Source of the DNA: Accumulibacter sp. | Lineage (GTDB): Bacteria > Pseudomonadota > Gammaproteobacteria > Burkholderiales > Rhodocyclaceae | DNA length: 64,000 nt | Reading direction: 5' to 3' | Assembly: GCA_017302455.1 (NCBI GenBank) | Contig: JAFLDO010000018.1 | Coordinates: forward strand, 29,217 to 93,216 | In this document: piece after piece, positions 1 through 10,814 of the stretch | Layout: each line of letters opens with the position of its first letter | Numbering within the stretch: position 1 is the stretch's first letter | Notes under the pieces: model-generated | Told to the model about the DNA's origin: nothing | Seen by the model: only the letters and a program-made list of their open reading frames with translations | Databases searched by the model: none | Translations under genes and position numbers: made by a program

Positions 1-1424
<1,424 letters not shown>

Positions 1425-1497
1425 TCTAGAATCCTTTCAATGTTTCTGTGATGTGTGAAGCATTCGCCAACGGCCACAATGCCCGCCAATGAACGCG

Positions 1498-1524
1498 ACT
1501 TGGGGACTGTGCCTGATATTTCAA
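1498..1524 (-). promoter_or_regulatory. Sigma-32 (heat-shock) promoter of dnaK
   Basis: On the minus strand CTTGAAA (1518-1524), a 13-base spacer and CCCCAAGT (1498-1505) match the RpoH consensus CTTGAAA / CCCCAT-T closely. The -35 box overlaps the grpE stop codon, and the -10 lies about 75 bases before the dnaK start. It would let dnaK be transcribed in excess over grpE. Confidence 0.8.
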
Positions 1525-2087
1525 GTCGTTGACTTGGCAACGACGACCAGTGCCGGACGCAAGACGCGGTCGGCCAGAAGATAGCCCTTCTGCAGGACGG
1601 TGACGACGGTGTTGGGTTCCTGCTGCGACTCGACGACGCTGATGGCCTGATGATGATGCGGATCAAACTTCTGGCCCAACGGATTGATCTCGGTCAATGC
1701 CGATTTTTCGAACGCAGCCACCAGTTGCTTGAGTGTCAATTCGGTTCCCGAGCGGACACTGTCGACGGTCAGGGTTTCGGTGCTCAGTGCCGCCTCGAGG
1801 CTGTCCTTGACGGCCAGGAGTTCGCGGGCAAAGCGGTCAATGGAGTACTTTGAGGCCTTGACGATGTCTTCCTGCGCACGACGGCGCACGTTCTCCGCTT
1901 CGGCCTTGGCGCGCAACCACGCGTCATGGTATTCCGCCGCCTTGAGTTCGGCCTGTCGCAGGCTTTCTTCCAGAACCGGCGCCTGATCCGCGGCGGGCGC
2001 CGCATCGACATCCGCACTGGCTGCCACGGCCTCTGGCGCCTCCGGCGGCGCAGGGATATCTACGGGTTCGTTGTCGTTAACTTGCAT
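1521..2087 (-). CDS. grpE: Nucleotide exchange factor GrpE
   Basis: GrpE releases ADP from DnaK and acts as thermosensor of the chaperone cycle. The 188-residue protein has the family layout: an acidic, Ala/Pro-rich disordered N-terminus (about 1-40), a long dimerising helix rich in [17 protein letters not shown] heptads (about 45-110), and a C-terminal beta domain ending with the conserved [15 protein letters not shown] segment. Length is normal. GGGAGA lies 9 bases before the start. The gene is directly upstream of dnaK and downstream of a sigma-32 promoter at 2118-2144, so it is the first gene of a heat-shock operon. Confidence 0.96.
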   Translation of the reverse strand: MQVNDNEPVDIPAPPEAPEAVAASADVDAAPAADQAPVLEESLRQAELKAAEYHDAWLRAKAEAENVRRRAQEDIVKASKYSIDRFARELLAVKDSLEAALSTETLTVDSVRSGTELTLKQLVAAFEKSALTEINPLGQKFDPHHHQAISVVESQQEPNTVVTVLQKGYLLADRVLRPALVVVAKSTT

Positions 2088-2117
2088 GATTGGTCATCTC
2101 CCAGAAAACGTCCGTTA

Positions 2118-2144
2118 CCTTGGGGCGGTTTCGAGAATTTCAAG
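2118..2144 (-). promoter_or_regulatory. Sigma-32 (heat-shock) promoter of grpE
   Basis: Minus-strand CTTGAAA (2138-2144), 12-base spacer, CCCCAAGG (2118-2125). The -10 lies about 30 bases before the grpE start. It is almost the same as the dnaK promoter at 1498-1524. No CIRCE repeat (TTAGCACTC-N9-GAGTGCTAA) is visible here. Confidence 0.8.
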
Positions 2145-2265
2145 CCTTCGCGTGCGCCAATCGCTGTCAACCGGGATGCCATTTCGCGCATAATGACTGG
2201 TTTGGGGTGCCGTACTGCTGCTAGCATTCCAGTTGTCGGAGGTCTTCGATGGAGCGTGGGCTGGC

Positions 2266-3618
2266 ATGACGGAAAAGATCGGCAAGTATGAGATCATCCG
2301 CCCTCTTGGCAAGGGCGCGACGGCGGTCGTCTATCTGGCCCGAGATCCGGCTCTCAATCGCCAGGTCGCGATCAAGCTGATCCGTTTCGGCGAGGATAGC
2401 GCCGCCATGTCGAGGCGTCTGCGCAAGATTTTCCAGACCGAGGACTCGATTGGACGGCGACTGGAGCATCCGAACATCGTCAAGGTCTACGATGCCGTCG
2501 TGGAAAAGGATCAGGCCTATCTGGTCATGGAGTACGTCGACGGTGGTGCGCTCGACCGGTTCTGCGCGATCAATCGCCTGCTGCCGATGCACCGCGTGAT
2601 TGGCATCATCTTCAAATGTTGTCTGGCGCTCGATCACGCCTTCCGCCAAGGTGTCGTCCATCGCGACATCAAGCCAGCCAACATCATGATCGATGCCAAC
2701 GAAAATCCGAAGATCACGGATTTCGGCCTGGGCCTGTACCTGCACAAGGACATGGGCAAGGACTCCACTTTCGTCATGGGCGTCGGCTCGCCTGCCTACA
2801 TGTCCCCCGAGCAGGTCAAGAACTACCCGCTCAATCACAAGACCGATCTTTACTCGCTCGGGGTCCTCCTGTTCCAGTTGCTGACTGGGCGACTCCCCTA
2901 TCGGGCGAACAACGCGGCGACCCTGGTCTACAAGATCGTCAACATGGATGCGCCATCGGTTTGTGCCCTGAACCCCAACCTGCCGCCAGGGTTGGACCCG
3001 ATCATCCGCAAGGCGCTGGAGAAGGATCTCTACAACCGCTACCGCAGCGGTGCCGAGTTCGCCAAGGATCTCTCCGCCGTACGCTACCAGATGCTCGAGG
3101 AAGATGAGACCGAGCGCGATCTTGCCCGTTTTGAAACCCTGCGCAAGCTGCCGTTCTTCGCCGAGTTCGAAGATATCGAGTTGTGGGAGGTCCTGCGGAT
3201 CAGCCGCTGGCAACGAATGGCTGAGAAAGTGGTGCTGATCCGTGAAGGTGAGAGCCACCGCAAGTTCGGCGTGATTATTGACGGTTTCGTCGAGGTGTCG
3301 TCGAACGGGCGGATGATCTGCCGGCTTGGCGCGAGCGAGGTCGTCGGCGAGATGGCATTCCTCCACCCGAGCGACTCGCGGCGTCATGCCACGGTAGTGA
3401 CTCTCGAACCAACCGAGTTCCTGGAAATCAACAGCGCCGCGCTTGAGTTGGGTTCGGACGAATTGCAGGATCGCTTCAAGAATGTCTTGCTCGTCCAGGT
3501 GCTCGCGCGCCTGCGCGAAGCGAACCGGGCGCTGACATCGCTAAGTGGTCAGACGGCCGTACAAGGCAGTCTCTCGGCGTCCGGTCTCGGCCTGAATCCC
3601 CCGCTCGAACTCCTGTAA
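2266..3618 (+). CDS. Ser/Thr protein kinase with C-terminal cyclic-nucleotide-binding domain
   Basis: A eukaryotic-type kinase of 450 residues. The glycine loop LGKGATAVVY (about 14-23), the ATP lysine in VAIK (about K37), the catalytic loop HRDIKPAN (D134), DFG (152-154) and SPAYMSPEQ are all intact, so it should be active. Residues about 295-420 form a second domain resembling cAMP-binding CRP/PKA-R modules (LPFFAEFEDIE at its start, LGASEVVGEMAFL phosphate-cassette region). No transmembrane segment is seen, so it is probably cytoplasmic. I chose the ATG at 2266 because the kinase fold starts right after it; an in-frame TTG at 2233 would add 11 unconserved residues. It is divergent from grpE. 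The ligand and substrates are unknown; regulation by a cyclic nucleotide is inferred from the domain. Confidence 0.9.
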   Translation: MTEKIGKYEIIRPLGKGATAVVYLARDPALNRQVAIKLIRFGEDSAAMSRRLRKIFQTEDSIGRRLEHPNIVKVYDAVVEKDQAYLVMEYVDGGALDRFCAINRLLPMHRVIGIIFKCCLALDHAFRQGVVHRDIKPANIMIDANENPKITDFGLGLYLHKDMGKDSTFVMGVGSPAYMSPEQVKNYPLNHKTDLYSLGVLLFQLLTGRLPYRANNAATLVYKIVNMDAPSVCALNPNLPPGLDPIIRKALEKDLYNRYRSGAEFAKDLSAVRYQMLEEDETERDLARFETLRKLPFFAEFEDIELWEVLRISRWQRMAEKVVLIREGESHRKFGVIIDGFVEVSSNGRMICRLGASEVVGEMAFLHPSDSRRHATVVTLEPTEFLEINSAALELGSDELQDRFKNVLLVQVLARLREANRALTSLSGQTAVQGSLSASGLGLNPPLELL

Positions 3619-3655
3619 GGGGCCCGGCCGCGGCCCTGAGTCCCCATCGCGAGAG

Positions 3656-4759
3656 TCAGGAAGGTGCGCCCAGGGCGCGGGCGCGCAAGGCACTGAGTTC
3701 GAGGCTGGAAAGGTCGGGCGGAGTCGTCGTCGGCCAGCCCTGCAGGTGGCTGGCGGCAATGTCGGCGAGCGCACGGATCCAGTCGTCGCGCTCGTTGAGG
3801 CACGCCACATAGTTGTACTCCCTGCCGCCCGCTTCGATGAAGGTGGCCTTGCCCTCGATGGCGATCTCTTCGAGGGTCTCCAGGCAGTCCGCGGGAAACC
3901 CGGGGCAGATCACATCAACCTTCTGCACCCCCTGCCTGGCCAGCGCCCTGAGGGTCGGCGCCGTGTAGGGTTGTAGCCATTCGGCACGGCCGAAACGCGA
4001 CTGGAAGCAGATCTGGTACTGCTCCTGGGCCAGACCGAGTGCCTCGGCCAACAGGCGGCCGGTCTTCTGGCACTCGCAGTGGTAGGGGTCTCCCCGATCG
4101 AGTGCATAGCGCGGCAGCCCGTGAAAACTCATGACCAGGCGATACGAACTGGTCGGCCGGCCATTGCTCGCCCAATGCTCGCGAACGCTGGCGGCCAGGG
4201 CTTCGATGTAGCCCGGGTGGTCGGCGAAACTCCTGACCGTGCGTACTTCCGGCTGGTTGCGGACAGTCTGCAACCAGGCGCAGGCAGCGTCGATAGCCGT
4301 GGCCGTGGTACTGGCCGCGTACTGAGGATACAGGGGCAGCAGCAGCAAGCGCGTGCACCCGGCGGCCTTGAGACGGGAAAGCGTTGCCGGAATCGACGGC
4401 TCACCGTAGCGCATCGCGTAATCCACCCGCACCTGCTGGCCGGCGAGTCCGAGACGCCCGCGCAGCAGCTTGGCCTGACGCTCGACATGCACCTTCAGCG
4501 GTGAGCCCTCGCTGGTCCACACTGACGCGTACTTCGCGGCCGATCGGCGCGGTCGGACGTTGAGGATGATTCCATGCAGAATCGCCCACCAGAGCAGGCG
4601 GGGAATTTCAACCACGCGTGGATCCGCCAGAAATTCGCCGAGGTAGCGACGAACCGCGGGCGCACTCGGCGCCTCGGGCGTCCCCAGGTTGATCAACAGG
4701 ACGCCGGTCAGCGCCGGCGAGCCGTGACGGTAGGTCGGCTCGGTGAGATAGCTTGGCAT
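3656..4759 (-). CDS. hemH: Ferrochelatase
   Basis: Inserts Fe2+ into protoporphyrin IX, the last step of heme synthesis. The 367-residue protein starts with the family motif [14 protein letters not shown], and has the catalytic histidine region [15 protein letters not shown] and the glutamate-containing [12 protein letters not shown] near the C-terminus. Length is typical of proteobacterial HemH. Its start overlaps the hrcA stop as TGATG, so it is probably translated with hrcA; the same order hrcA-hemH occurs in other betaproteobacteria (from memory). It converges on the kinase gene, with 37 bases between. Confidence 0.95.
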   Translation of the reverse strand: MPSYLTEPTYRHGSPALTGVLLINLGTPEAPSAPAVRRYLGEFLADPRVVEIPRLLWWAILHGIILNVRPRRSAAKYASVWTSEGSPLKVHVERQAKLLRGRLGLAGQQVRVDYAMRYGEPSIPATLSRLKAAGCTRLLLLPLYPQYAASTTATAIDAACAWLQTVRNQPEVRTVRSFADHPGYIEALAASVREHWASNGRPTSSYRLVMSFHGLPRYALDRGDPYHCECQKTGRLLAEALGLAQEQYQICFQSRFGRAEWLQPYTAPTLRALARQGVQKVDVICPGFPADCLETLEEIAIEGKATFIEAGGREYNYVACLNERDDWIRALADIAASHLQGWPTTTPPDLSSLELSALRARALGAPS

Positions 4760-5787
4760 CAGCAGTGGGCGTGGAAGGTAAGCGCCGAGGAAAGGAGCTT
4801 GGCGGTGATATCGACGATCGGGATCACGCGCTCATAGGCCATGCGAGTTGGACCGATAACGCCAACCGAACCGACCACCTGTCCATCCACCTCGTAAGGA
4901 GCGGTGACGACACTGCATTCGTCAAGGGGAGCCAGCCCCGATTCGCCGCCAATGAAGATCTGCACCCCGTCGGCGCGATGCGACAGGTCGAGCAACTGCA
5001 TCAGCGAAGTACGCTGCTCGAAAAGGTTGAACAATTCGCGAACTCGCTGCATGTTGGACGAGAACTCCTCGACATCAAGGAGGTTGCGCTCGCCGGAAAT
5101 GACATACCTGTCGTCAGGCTGTCGCATGGCCTCGTCGCCGGCGGCCAGCGCCGCGGCCATGAGTGCCTGCAGATCGCCGCGCAGCTTCTGCAACTCCTGC
5201 TGGACGTGACCCCTGATGTGCTCGAAGTCGTGACCAACGAAATGCTGGTTCAGGTAGTTGGTCGCGGTAACCAGTTCGGACGGGCTGTAGGCGCGCCCGG
5301 GGAAGAGTAGACGATTCTGCACATCGCCATCGGCGGTGACCAGAATCAGCAGAATACGCTTCTCCGACAGGCTGACGAACTCGATCTGGCGAATCGTCGG
5401 TACGAGACGGCGCGGGCTCAAGACGACGCCGGCAAAATGGCTCAGCCCGGACAGCAGATGAGAAGCGTTGCTGATCAACTGCCGCGGTTGCGAGGCGAAC
5501 AACTGGCCCTCGATGGCGTCGATCTTTTCCTTGTCGAGCGGCCTGACGGTGAGCAGGCTGTCCACAAAGAAGCGGTAGCCACGGGAAGTCGGTATGCGTC
5601 CGGCAGAGGTGTGCGGACTGCTGATCAGGCCAATGTCTTCAAGGTCGGCCATCACATTGCGCACTGTCGCCGCTGACAGGTCCAGTCCGGAATGCTTCGA
5701 CAGGGCGCGCGAGCCAACCGGCTGTCCTTCGGCAATGTAGCGTTGGATCAGCGTCTTGAGCAGCGTTTTGGCGCGTTCGTCTAGCAT
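4759..5787 (-). CDS. hrcA: Heat-inducible transcription repressor HrcA
   Basis: HrcA represses class I heat-shock genes by binding CIRCE elements and is kept active by GroE. The 342 residues show the N-terminal winged-helix domain ([29 protein letters not shown], then [18 protein letters not shown]) and the family motif [23 protein letters not shown]. The C-terminal part has the GAF-like dimer domain. Full length, intact. No CIRCE site is seen in the intergenic region before it or before grpE/dnaK, so its targets (normally groES-groEL) are probably elsewhere. It is divergent from nadK with 75 bases between. Confidence 0.95.
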   Translation of the reverse strand: MLDERAKTLLKTLIQRYIAEGQPVGSRALSKHSGLDLSAATVRNVMADLEDIGLISSPHTSAGRIPTSRGYRFFVDSLLTVRPLDKEKIDAIEGQLFASQPRQLISNASHLLSGLSHFAGVVLSPRRLVPTIRQIEFVSLSEKRILLILVTADGDVQNRLLFPGRAYSPSELVTATNYLNQHFVGHDFEHIRGHVQQELQKLRGDLQALMAAALAAGDEAMRQPDDRYVISGERNLLDVEEFSSNMQRVRELFNLFEQRTSLMQLLDLSHRADGVQIFIGGESGLAPLDECSVVTAPYEVDGQVVGSVGVIGPTRMAYERVIPIVDITAKLLSSALTFHAHC

Positions 5788-5862
5788 GGCTTCGATTCTA
5801 CAAAAAATCGGTCGTTAGCGGGGCGCCGCGGGAGGAAGCTGAATTGTGGTTTAATTCGCCCC

Positions 5863-6789
5863 ATGAACAACGCCTTTCCGCAAGCGTCGCCCGAATGCGC
5901 ACACCTGCCCCGAACAATAGCGCTGATCGGCAAGTACCACAGTCCGGAAATAGCCGAATCGATTCGCCTGCTGGCGAAATACCTGCACGAGCGTGGCATG
6001 ACCGTGCTGATCGAGGAAGAAACGGCCCGCAATGTGGTGTCCCAGCTCGACCTGAGGAGTTGGGCGAGCGGCAGTTTTCCCTGGCTCGGCGCGCATGCCG
6101 ACATGGCGATCGTCGTCGGTGGCGACGGCACGATGCTCAACGCGGCACGACAGCTCGCGCGTTACCGCGTACCTCTGGTTGGCGTCAATCAGGGACGTCT
6201 GGGTTTCATGACCGATATCGCGCGCAGCGACATGCTGACCTGCATGGACGATCTGCTGGACGGCAAGTTCGTTCCCGAAGTCCGCATGCTCCTCGATGCC
6301 GAGATCCTGCGCGACGAACGCAGCGTCTTCGCCAATCTGGCGCTCAACGATGTCGTCGTCGACAAGGGAGCCACCGGCCGGATGATCGAGTTCGAGCTCT
6401 TCATTGACGGCGAGTTCATCTACCACCTGCGCTCGGATGGGCTGATCGTCGCCACCTCGACCGGTTCGACGGCCTATGCGCTGTCGGCCAACGGCCCGAT
6501 CCTGCATCCGCAGGTGTCCGCGATCGCTTTGGTGCCACTGTGTCCGCATGCGCTGTCCAACCGGCCGATCCTGGTCGGAGATCGCAAGGAAATCGAAATC
6601 CGCGTTGTCTATGCCACTGATTCGCGTGCACATTTCGATGGGCAGGTAACCGTCGATCTGCGCAACGACGACACCGTGCGCATCCGGCGCTCCGAATACT
6701 CCATCTGCCTGCTCCACCCTCCCGGTCACAGTTACTTCGCGATGCTGCGTGAGAAGCTGCACTGGAGCGAGCGACCCAAGGAACATTAG
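5863..6789 (+). CDS. nadK: NAD kinase
   Basis: Phosphorylates NAD to NADP. The 308-residue protein carries the signature GGDGTML (86-92, with the catalytic Asp), [17 protein letters not shown] and the nucleotide-binding segment [16 protein letters not shown]. Length and order match bacterial NadK. It is followed after 23 bases by recN on the same strand, a common pairing. The Shine-Dalgarno is weak (GGAGGAA lies about 25 bases upstream), so the precise start is slightly uncertain, although an ATG here fits the family's length. Confidence 0.95.
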   Translation: MNNAFPQASPECAHLPRTIALIGKYHSPEIAESIRLLAKYLHERGMTVLIEEETARNVVSQLDLRSWASGSFPWLGAHADMAIVVGGDGTMLNAARQLARYRVPLVGVNQGRLGFMTDIARSDMLTCMDDLLDGKFVPEVRMLLDAEILRDERSVFANLALNDVVVDKGATGRMIEFELFIDGEFIYHLRSDGLIVATSTGSTAYALSANGPILHPQVSAIALVPLCPHALSNRPILVGDRKEIEIRVVYATDSRAHFDGQVTVDLRNDDTVRIRRSEYSICLLHPPGHSYFAMLREKLHWSERPKEH

Positions 6790-6812
6790 GCGATTCCTGC
6801 GCCGACGAAACC

Positions 6813-8468
6813 ATGCTCTGCCGCTTGACGATTCGCGACTTCGTTCTGGTCGACCGGCTCGAACTCGAGTTTCAAGCCGGATTCGGTACTCTGACTGGCG
6901 AGACGGGTGCCGGCAAGTCGATTCTGGTGGACGCGCTGGCCTTCGCCCTTGGCGAACGCGCTGACTCGAGCCTGATTCGGACAGGCAGCGAACGCGCGGA
7001 GGTGACTGCGGAGTTTGCTCTGGAGCGCTCACCCGAGGCAAGCGAGTGGCTGCTTGCCCATGATATGGACAGCGAGGGCGGCTTGCTCCTGCGCCGCTTA
7101 GTCGATGCCAACGGCCGTTCGCGCGCCTATGTCAACGGGTCACCGGTCACCGTCCAGCAGCTGCGCGAGGTGGCCGAAGCGCTGGTCGACATCCACGGCC
7201 AGCACGCTCACCAGTCGCTGATGCGTGGCGAAGCACAGCGCGCGCTGCTCGACGCGCACGCCCGACTCGACCCCTTGTTGGCCGAAGTCGGCAAGGCCTG
7301 GCGCGTCTGGCGCGCTGCCAGAACGACGCTTGATACGGCAAGCAACGACATCGAGGCCCTGGCTGCCGAGCGCGAGCAACTTGCCTGGCAGGCCGACGAA
7401 CTGGCAGCGCTTGGTTTCTCGGTCGAGGAATGGGCGACGCTGAACGACGAGCACAAACGCCTGGCGCATGCCGCAAACCTTGTCGACGGCGCCGAGCATT
7501 CCCTGCAGGTATTGGCCGAAGGTGAATCTGCCTGCGAAGCTCGGCTCGGTGCGGTCGCGAATCGTATCGATGGGCTCGCCGAGTACGACTCCGCGCTGTG
7601 CGAGATCGGCGTCCTGCTGCATTCGGCTCAGGCCGAACTCGCCGAGGCGATCTCTTCCCTGCGTCGCTATGCCAGCCGCGCCGAACTGGATCCGCGGCGC
7701 TTGGCGGAAATCGAGCAGCGAATCGACGCCGTTCTCGGCTGTGCCCGGAAGTTCCGCTGCAAGCCCGAGGAGTTGCCGGCCTTGCTGGCACGCTGCCAGG
7801 AGCGACTGGCCATCCTCGGCGCGGCTGCCGATGTCGGCGCGCTGGCGGAACGTGTCGCGGCAGCGCGCGGCGACTACGAGCGCCTGGCGCGGCGCCTCTC
7901 CGACAGTCGTCGCGAAGCTGCCGCAGCACTTGCCGGCGAGGTCAGTCAGGTCATGCAGCAACTCGCGCTTGGCGGCGGGCGTTTCGAGGTCGGTCTGGTC
8001 CCGGTCGAGGGAGGCAATGCCGCGGGTTTCGAGCAGATCGAATTTCGCCTTGCCGGTTTGGCCGGAAATGAAGCGCGCCCGCTTGCCAAGGTCGCCTCGG
8101 GCGGCGAGCTGTCGCGCATCAGTCTCGCTATTCAGGTGGTGACCAGCCAGGCCGCCAGCGTACCGACGCTCATCTTTGACGAGGTGGATGTCGGTATCGG
8201 TGGCGGAGTCGCCGAGATTGTCGGTCGTCTGCTGCGCGAACTGGGCGCCGATCGACAGGTTCTCTGCGTGACCCACCTTCCGCAGGTGGCCGCGCGTGCC
8301 AATTGGCAATGGCAGGTCAGCAAGAGCACGGAGGCTGGCGAGGTTCGCAGCCTGGTCACCGCGCTCGAAAATCAGGCGCGGGTCGAGGAAATCGCGCGCA
8401 TGCTGGGCGGCATCGAGATCACCGAGATCACTCGCCAACACGCCAAGGAACTGTTGGGACGCGCCTGA
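6813..8468 (+). CDS. recN: DNA repair protein RecN
   Basis: SMC-like ATPase acting in double-strand-break repair. The 551 residues have the Walker A motif GETGAGKSILVDAL near the N-terminus, FVLVDRLELEF before it, the conserved VDIHGQHAHQSL, a central coiled-coil-prone region (about 150-380), and the C-terminal signature LAKVASGGELSRISLAI followed by Walker B PTLIFDEVDVGIGG. Length is standard. It is the second gene after nadK. No sign of truncation. Confidence 0.96.
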   Translation: MLCRLTIRDFVLVDRLELEFQAGFGTLTGETGAGKSILVDALAFALGERADSSLIRTGSERAEVTAEFALERSPEASEWLLAHDMDSEGGLLLRRLVDANGRSRAYVNGSPVTVQQLREVAEALVDIHGQHAHQSLMRGEAQRALLDAHARLDPLLAEVGKAWRVWRAARTTLDTASNDIEALAAEREQLAWQADELAALGFSVEEWATLNDEHKRLAHAANLVDGAEHSLQVLAEGESACEARLGAVANRIDGLAEYDSALCEIGVLLHSAQAELAEAISSLRRYASRAELDPRRLAEIEQRIDAVLGCARKFRCKPEELPALLARCQERLAILGAAADVGALAERVAAARGDYERLARRLSDSRREAAAALAGEVSQVMQQLALGGGRFEVGLVPVEGGNAAGFEQIEFRLAGLAGNEARPLAKVASGGELSRISLAIQVVTSQAASVPTLIFDEVDVGIGGGVAEIVGRLLRELGADRQVLCVTHLPQVAARANWQWQVSKSTEAGEVRSLVTALENQARVEEIARMLGGIEITEITRQHAKELLGRA

Positions 8469-8551
8469 CCCCGCTGGGGCACCGGGGAGGAGTTGATGCC
8501 GGCTTGCGAGACTGACCGCTTGCCCACCGACTCCATCTCACCGGGAGGACG

Positions 8552-8857
8552 TCAAACCGGCTTCTTGACCTTGCTCCGGGCAGCTTTCCGCAAAGTCTTG
8601 AAGAGGTCGGGGTCTTCCGCCTTGAGATATTCGACGACCTCGAAGTCCTCGCGCTTCAGGCGTTGAATATCGATCTGCTCGACATGCACAAGCCGCAGCA
8701 ACTCGCGCACCGGCTTGGGCATGTTACGGCCGCTTTCATAACGCGAACCACCACTTTGTGTTACACCGATCTTGGACCAGAACTGCTGTTGGTTCAAGCC
8801 CAGTTTGCGACGGATTTCGCGGGGATCGACCCTCTCAACGACTTTGGCGGTACTCAT
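8552..8857 (-). CDS. Small XRE-like helix-turn-helix regulator
   Basis: A 101-residue protein. Residues about 10-65 resemble an XRE/lambda-repressor HTH: IRRKLGLNQQQFWSKIGVTQ followed by the recognition-helix-like QSGGSRYESGR and MPKPVRELLRLVH. The C-terminal 40 residues are charged and unassigned. I chose ATG 8857, which has AAAGGA about eight bases upstream; an open frame extending to 9049 adds 64 residues without recognisable features and runs through the promoter. It is transcribed from a TTGCAA/TATAGT promoter (8954-8981) with an inverted repeat just downstream, suggesting autoregulation. Targets are unknown. Confidence 0.8.
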   Translation of the reverse strand: MSTAKVVERVDPREIRRKLGLNQQQFWSKIGVTQSGGSRYESGRNMPKPVRELLRLVHVEQIDIQRLKREDFEVVEYLKAEDPDLFKTLRKAARSKVKKPV

Positions 8858-8910
8858 CGGACTATCCTTTCTTGCAATGACTGCATGCGAACGGGCTGAA
8901 AACTCTTCTC

Positions 8911-8953
8911 GTGCCACGGGTTCACAGCCTACGGGCTTGCTGACACGTGGCAC
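8911..8953. promoter_or_regulatory. Candidate operator: inverted repeat GTGCCACG-N27-CGTGGCAC
   Basis: Perfect 8-base inverted repeat (8911-8918 and 8946-8953). The inner edge abuts the -10 box of the promoter of the HTH gene, at the expected transcription start. It could be the binding site of the HTH protein or a leader hairpin; there is no T-tract, so it is not a terminator. Confidence 0.5.
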
Positions 8954-8981
8954 ACTATAAGGGATCCGCCCAGAATTGCAA
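8954..8981 (-). promoter_or_regulatory. Sigma-70-type promoter of the HTH gene
   Basis: Minus strand TTGCAA (8976-8981), 16-base spacer, TATAGT (8954-8959). About 95 bases before the chosen start codon at 8857. Confidence 0.6.
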
Positions 8982-9138
8982 GTGGCATTCGAATAGAACA
9001 TTTGGCTAATGCTGTTGGGCTCCCGTGAACGACTCACGGTGGCAATCATGACGCTTGGCTACCCGAAGCCAACCGTGGCGGCGCTGGGCAGCGCGGGAAG
9101 GCCGGAGCCTTGTTCGAGTGGCTCATCGCGGCGCGCGG

Positions 9139-10557
9139 TCACGACGGATCGATCCCGGACGGTCTCGGGTCGTCCGCCTTGCCAAGCCGTTCGAGCACCT
9201 CTTCGCGCGGGAACAGCGCGACCAGCGCGTCCACCGACGGCGTCTGCTCCTGGCCAGTGAGAAGCACGCGTATGGGCATCGCCAGCTTCGGCATTTTCAT
9301 CCCGTGTCGGGCAACGCTTTCCTTGATCAGTGCACCGATCGCCGGCGCTTCCCAGGCCACCTCGGCTAGTCCGGCGATGAAATCGGCGAGCAGCGGCAGA
9401 GCTTCCGGCGTCAGGTGCTTTTCCAGGAGCCTTGTCGGCACCTCCGGATGGGCGTAGAAGATTCCCGCCGCGTCGGCCAGTTCGTTCAAATTGGCGGCAC
9501 GATCCCGATAGAGGCCGATGATCGCCTCAAGCGAAGGGGTGCCGGCGACACTCAGCCCGCGCGCCTCCAGGCGCGGTCGAACGAGAGCGGTCAAGCGGGC
9601 AATATCGGTGCGCTTCAGGTAGTGGGCATTGAGCCAGTTCAGCTTCTCGGTATTGAACTGCGCCGCAGAGGGAGTGATATGGTCGAGGTCGAACCACTCA
9701 CAAAACTGCTGCATCGAGAAGATCTCGTCGTCGCCGTGCGACCAACCGAGACGCGCAAGATAGTTGAGCACGGCTTCAGGCAGGTAGCCTTCGTCGTCGT
9801 ACTGCATGACACTGACGGCGCCATGCCGTTTTGACAGTTTCTGCCCATCATCGCCAAGAATCATCGACAGGTGCGCGTAGAGTGGCACCGGCGCCCCGAG
9901 CGCACGCAGTATGTTGATCTGCCGCGGCGTGTTGTTGACGTGGTCATCGCCGCGGATGACGTGTGTGATACCCATGTCGCGATCATCGACGACGACGCAG
10001 AAATTGTAGGTTGGGGTACCGTCGGCGCGAGCAATGACGAGGTCGTCGAGTTCGCCATTGGCAATCTCGATCCGGCCCTTGACGAGATCGTCCCAGGCGA
10101 CCATCCCGTCGCGGGGATTCTTGAAGCGCACGACGGGGAGAACAGCCGCTGGCGGGGTCGGCAGGATCTTCCCCGGCTCTGGTCGCCAGAGGCCGTTGTA
10201 GCGCGGCTTAACGCCCTGGGACCGCTGCTCCTCGCGCAGGCGGTCGAGTTCCTCGGGCGCCATGTAGCAGTGGTAAGCGGTACCGGCGGCGAGCATTTCC
10301 TGGATCACGGCCCGGTAACGATCCATCCGTTGGGTCTGGTAGAACGGACCTTCGTCATAGGTGAGGCCAAGCCAGAGCATGCCATCGAGAATCGCCCGCA
10401 CGGCGTCCGGGGTCGATCGCGCCAGATCGGTGTCCTCAACGCGCAGGATGAAGGCGCCGGAGTGGTGGCGGGCATAGGCCCATGAGAAAAGTGCAGTGCG
10501 CGCACCGCCGATATGCAGGAAGCCGGTCGGGGAAGGCGCGAAACGGGTACGGATCAT
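9139..10557 (-). CDS. gltX: Glutamyl-tRNA synthetase
   Basis: Class I aminoacyl-tRNA synthetase charging tRNA-Glu. The 472 residues begin [21 protein letters not shown] with the HIGH-type motif HIGG, contain [15 protein letters not shown] and the KMSKS-type motif KLSKRHGA, and end with the helical anticodon-binding region. The start at 10557 fits the family N-terminus; an upstream ATG at 10590 would add 11 unconserved residues. It is monocistronic as far as the window shows; the 281 bases between it and the HTH gene hold another inverted repeat (CCGTGA-N5-TCACGG near 9027-9043) of unknown role. Confidence 0.96.
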   Translation of the reverse strand: MIRTRFAPSPTGFLHIGGARTALFSWAYARHHSGAFILRVEDTDLARSTPDAVRAILDGMLWLGLTYDEGPFYQTQRMDRYRAVIQEMLAAGTAYHCYMAPEELDRLREEQRSQGVKPRYNGLWRPEPGKILPTPPAAVLPVVRFKNPRDGMVAWDDLVKGRIEIANGELDDLVIARADGTPTYNFCVVVDDRDMGITHVIRGDDHVNNTPRQINILRALGAPVPLYAHLSMILGDDGQKLSKRHGAVSVMQYDDEGYLPEAVLNYLARLGWSHGDDEIFSMQQFCEWFDLDHITPSAAQFNTEKLNWLNAHYLKRTDIARLTALVRPRLEARGLSVAGTPSLEAIIGLYRDRAANLNELADAAGIFYAHPEVPTRLLEKHLTPEALPLLADFIAGLAEVAWEAPAIGALIKESVARHGMKMPKLAMPIRVLLTGQEQTPSVDALVALFPREEVLERLGKADDPRPSGIDPS

Positions 10558-10814
10558 GATCGCTGTGGGCAGTCGGGAAAAGACGGCCATTCTAGTATGA
10601 AAGTCGCATTGGCGACGCCGGAAGTCCGTGTCACAAACGCGTGAGCGCGCGCAGGGGGCCTGGCCACGCGCGGGCGTATCTGCCGCGTGCTCACCCGGCG
10701 GCCGGTTCGGGGGCGTCGTCGATCGACGGTCACCGCCGCGAGGATTCCCTGTAGAATCCGGCCTCCAGCTCGGGGGCCGGCCTCCCGCGGCTGTTCAACA
10801 GACTCGGGAGGTCT

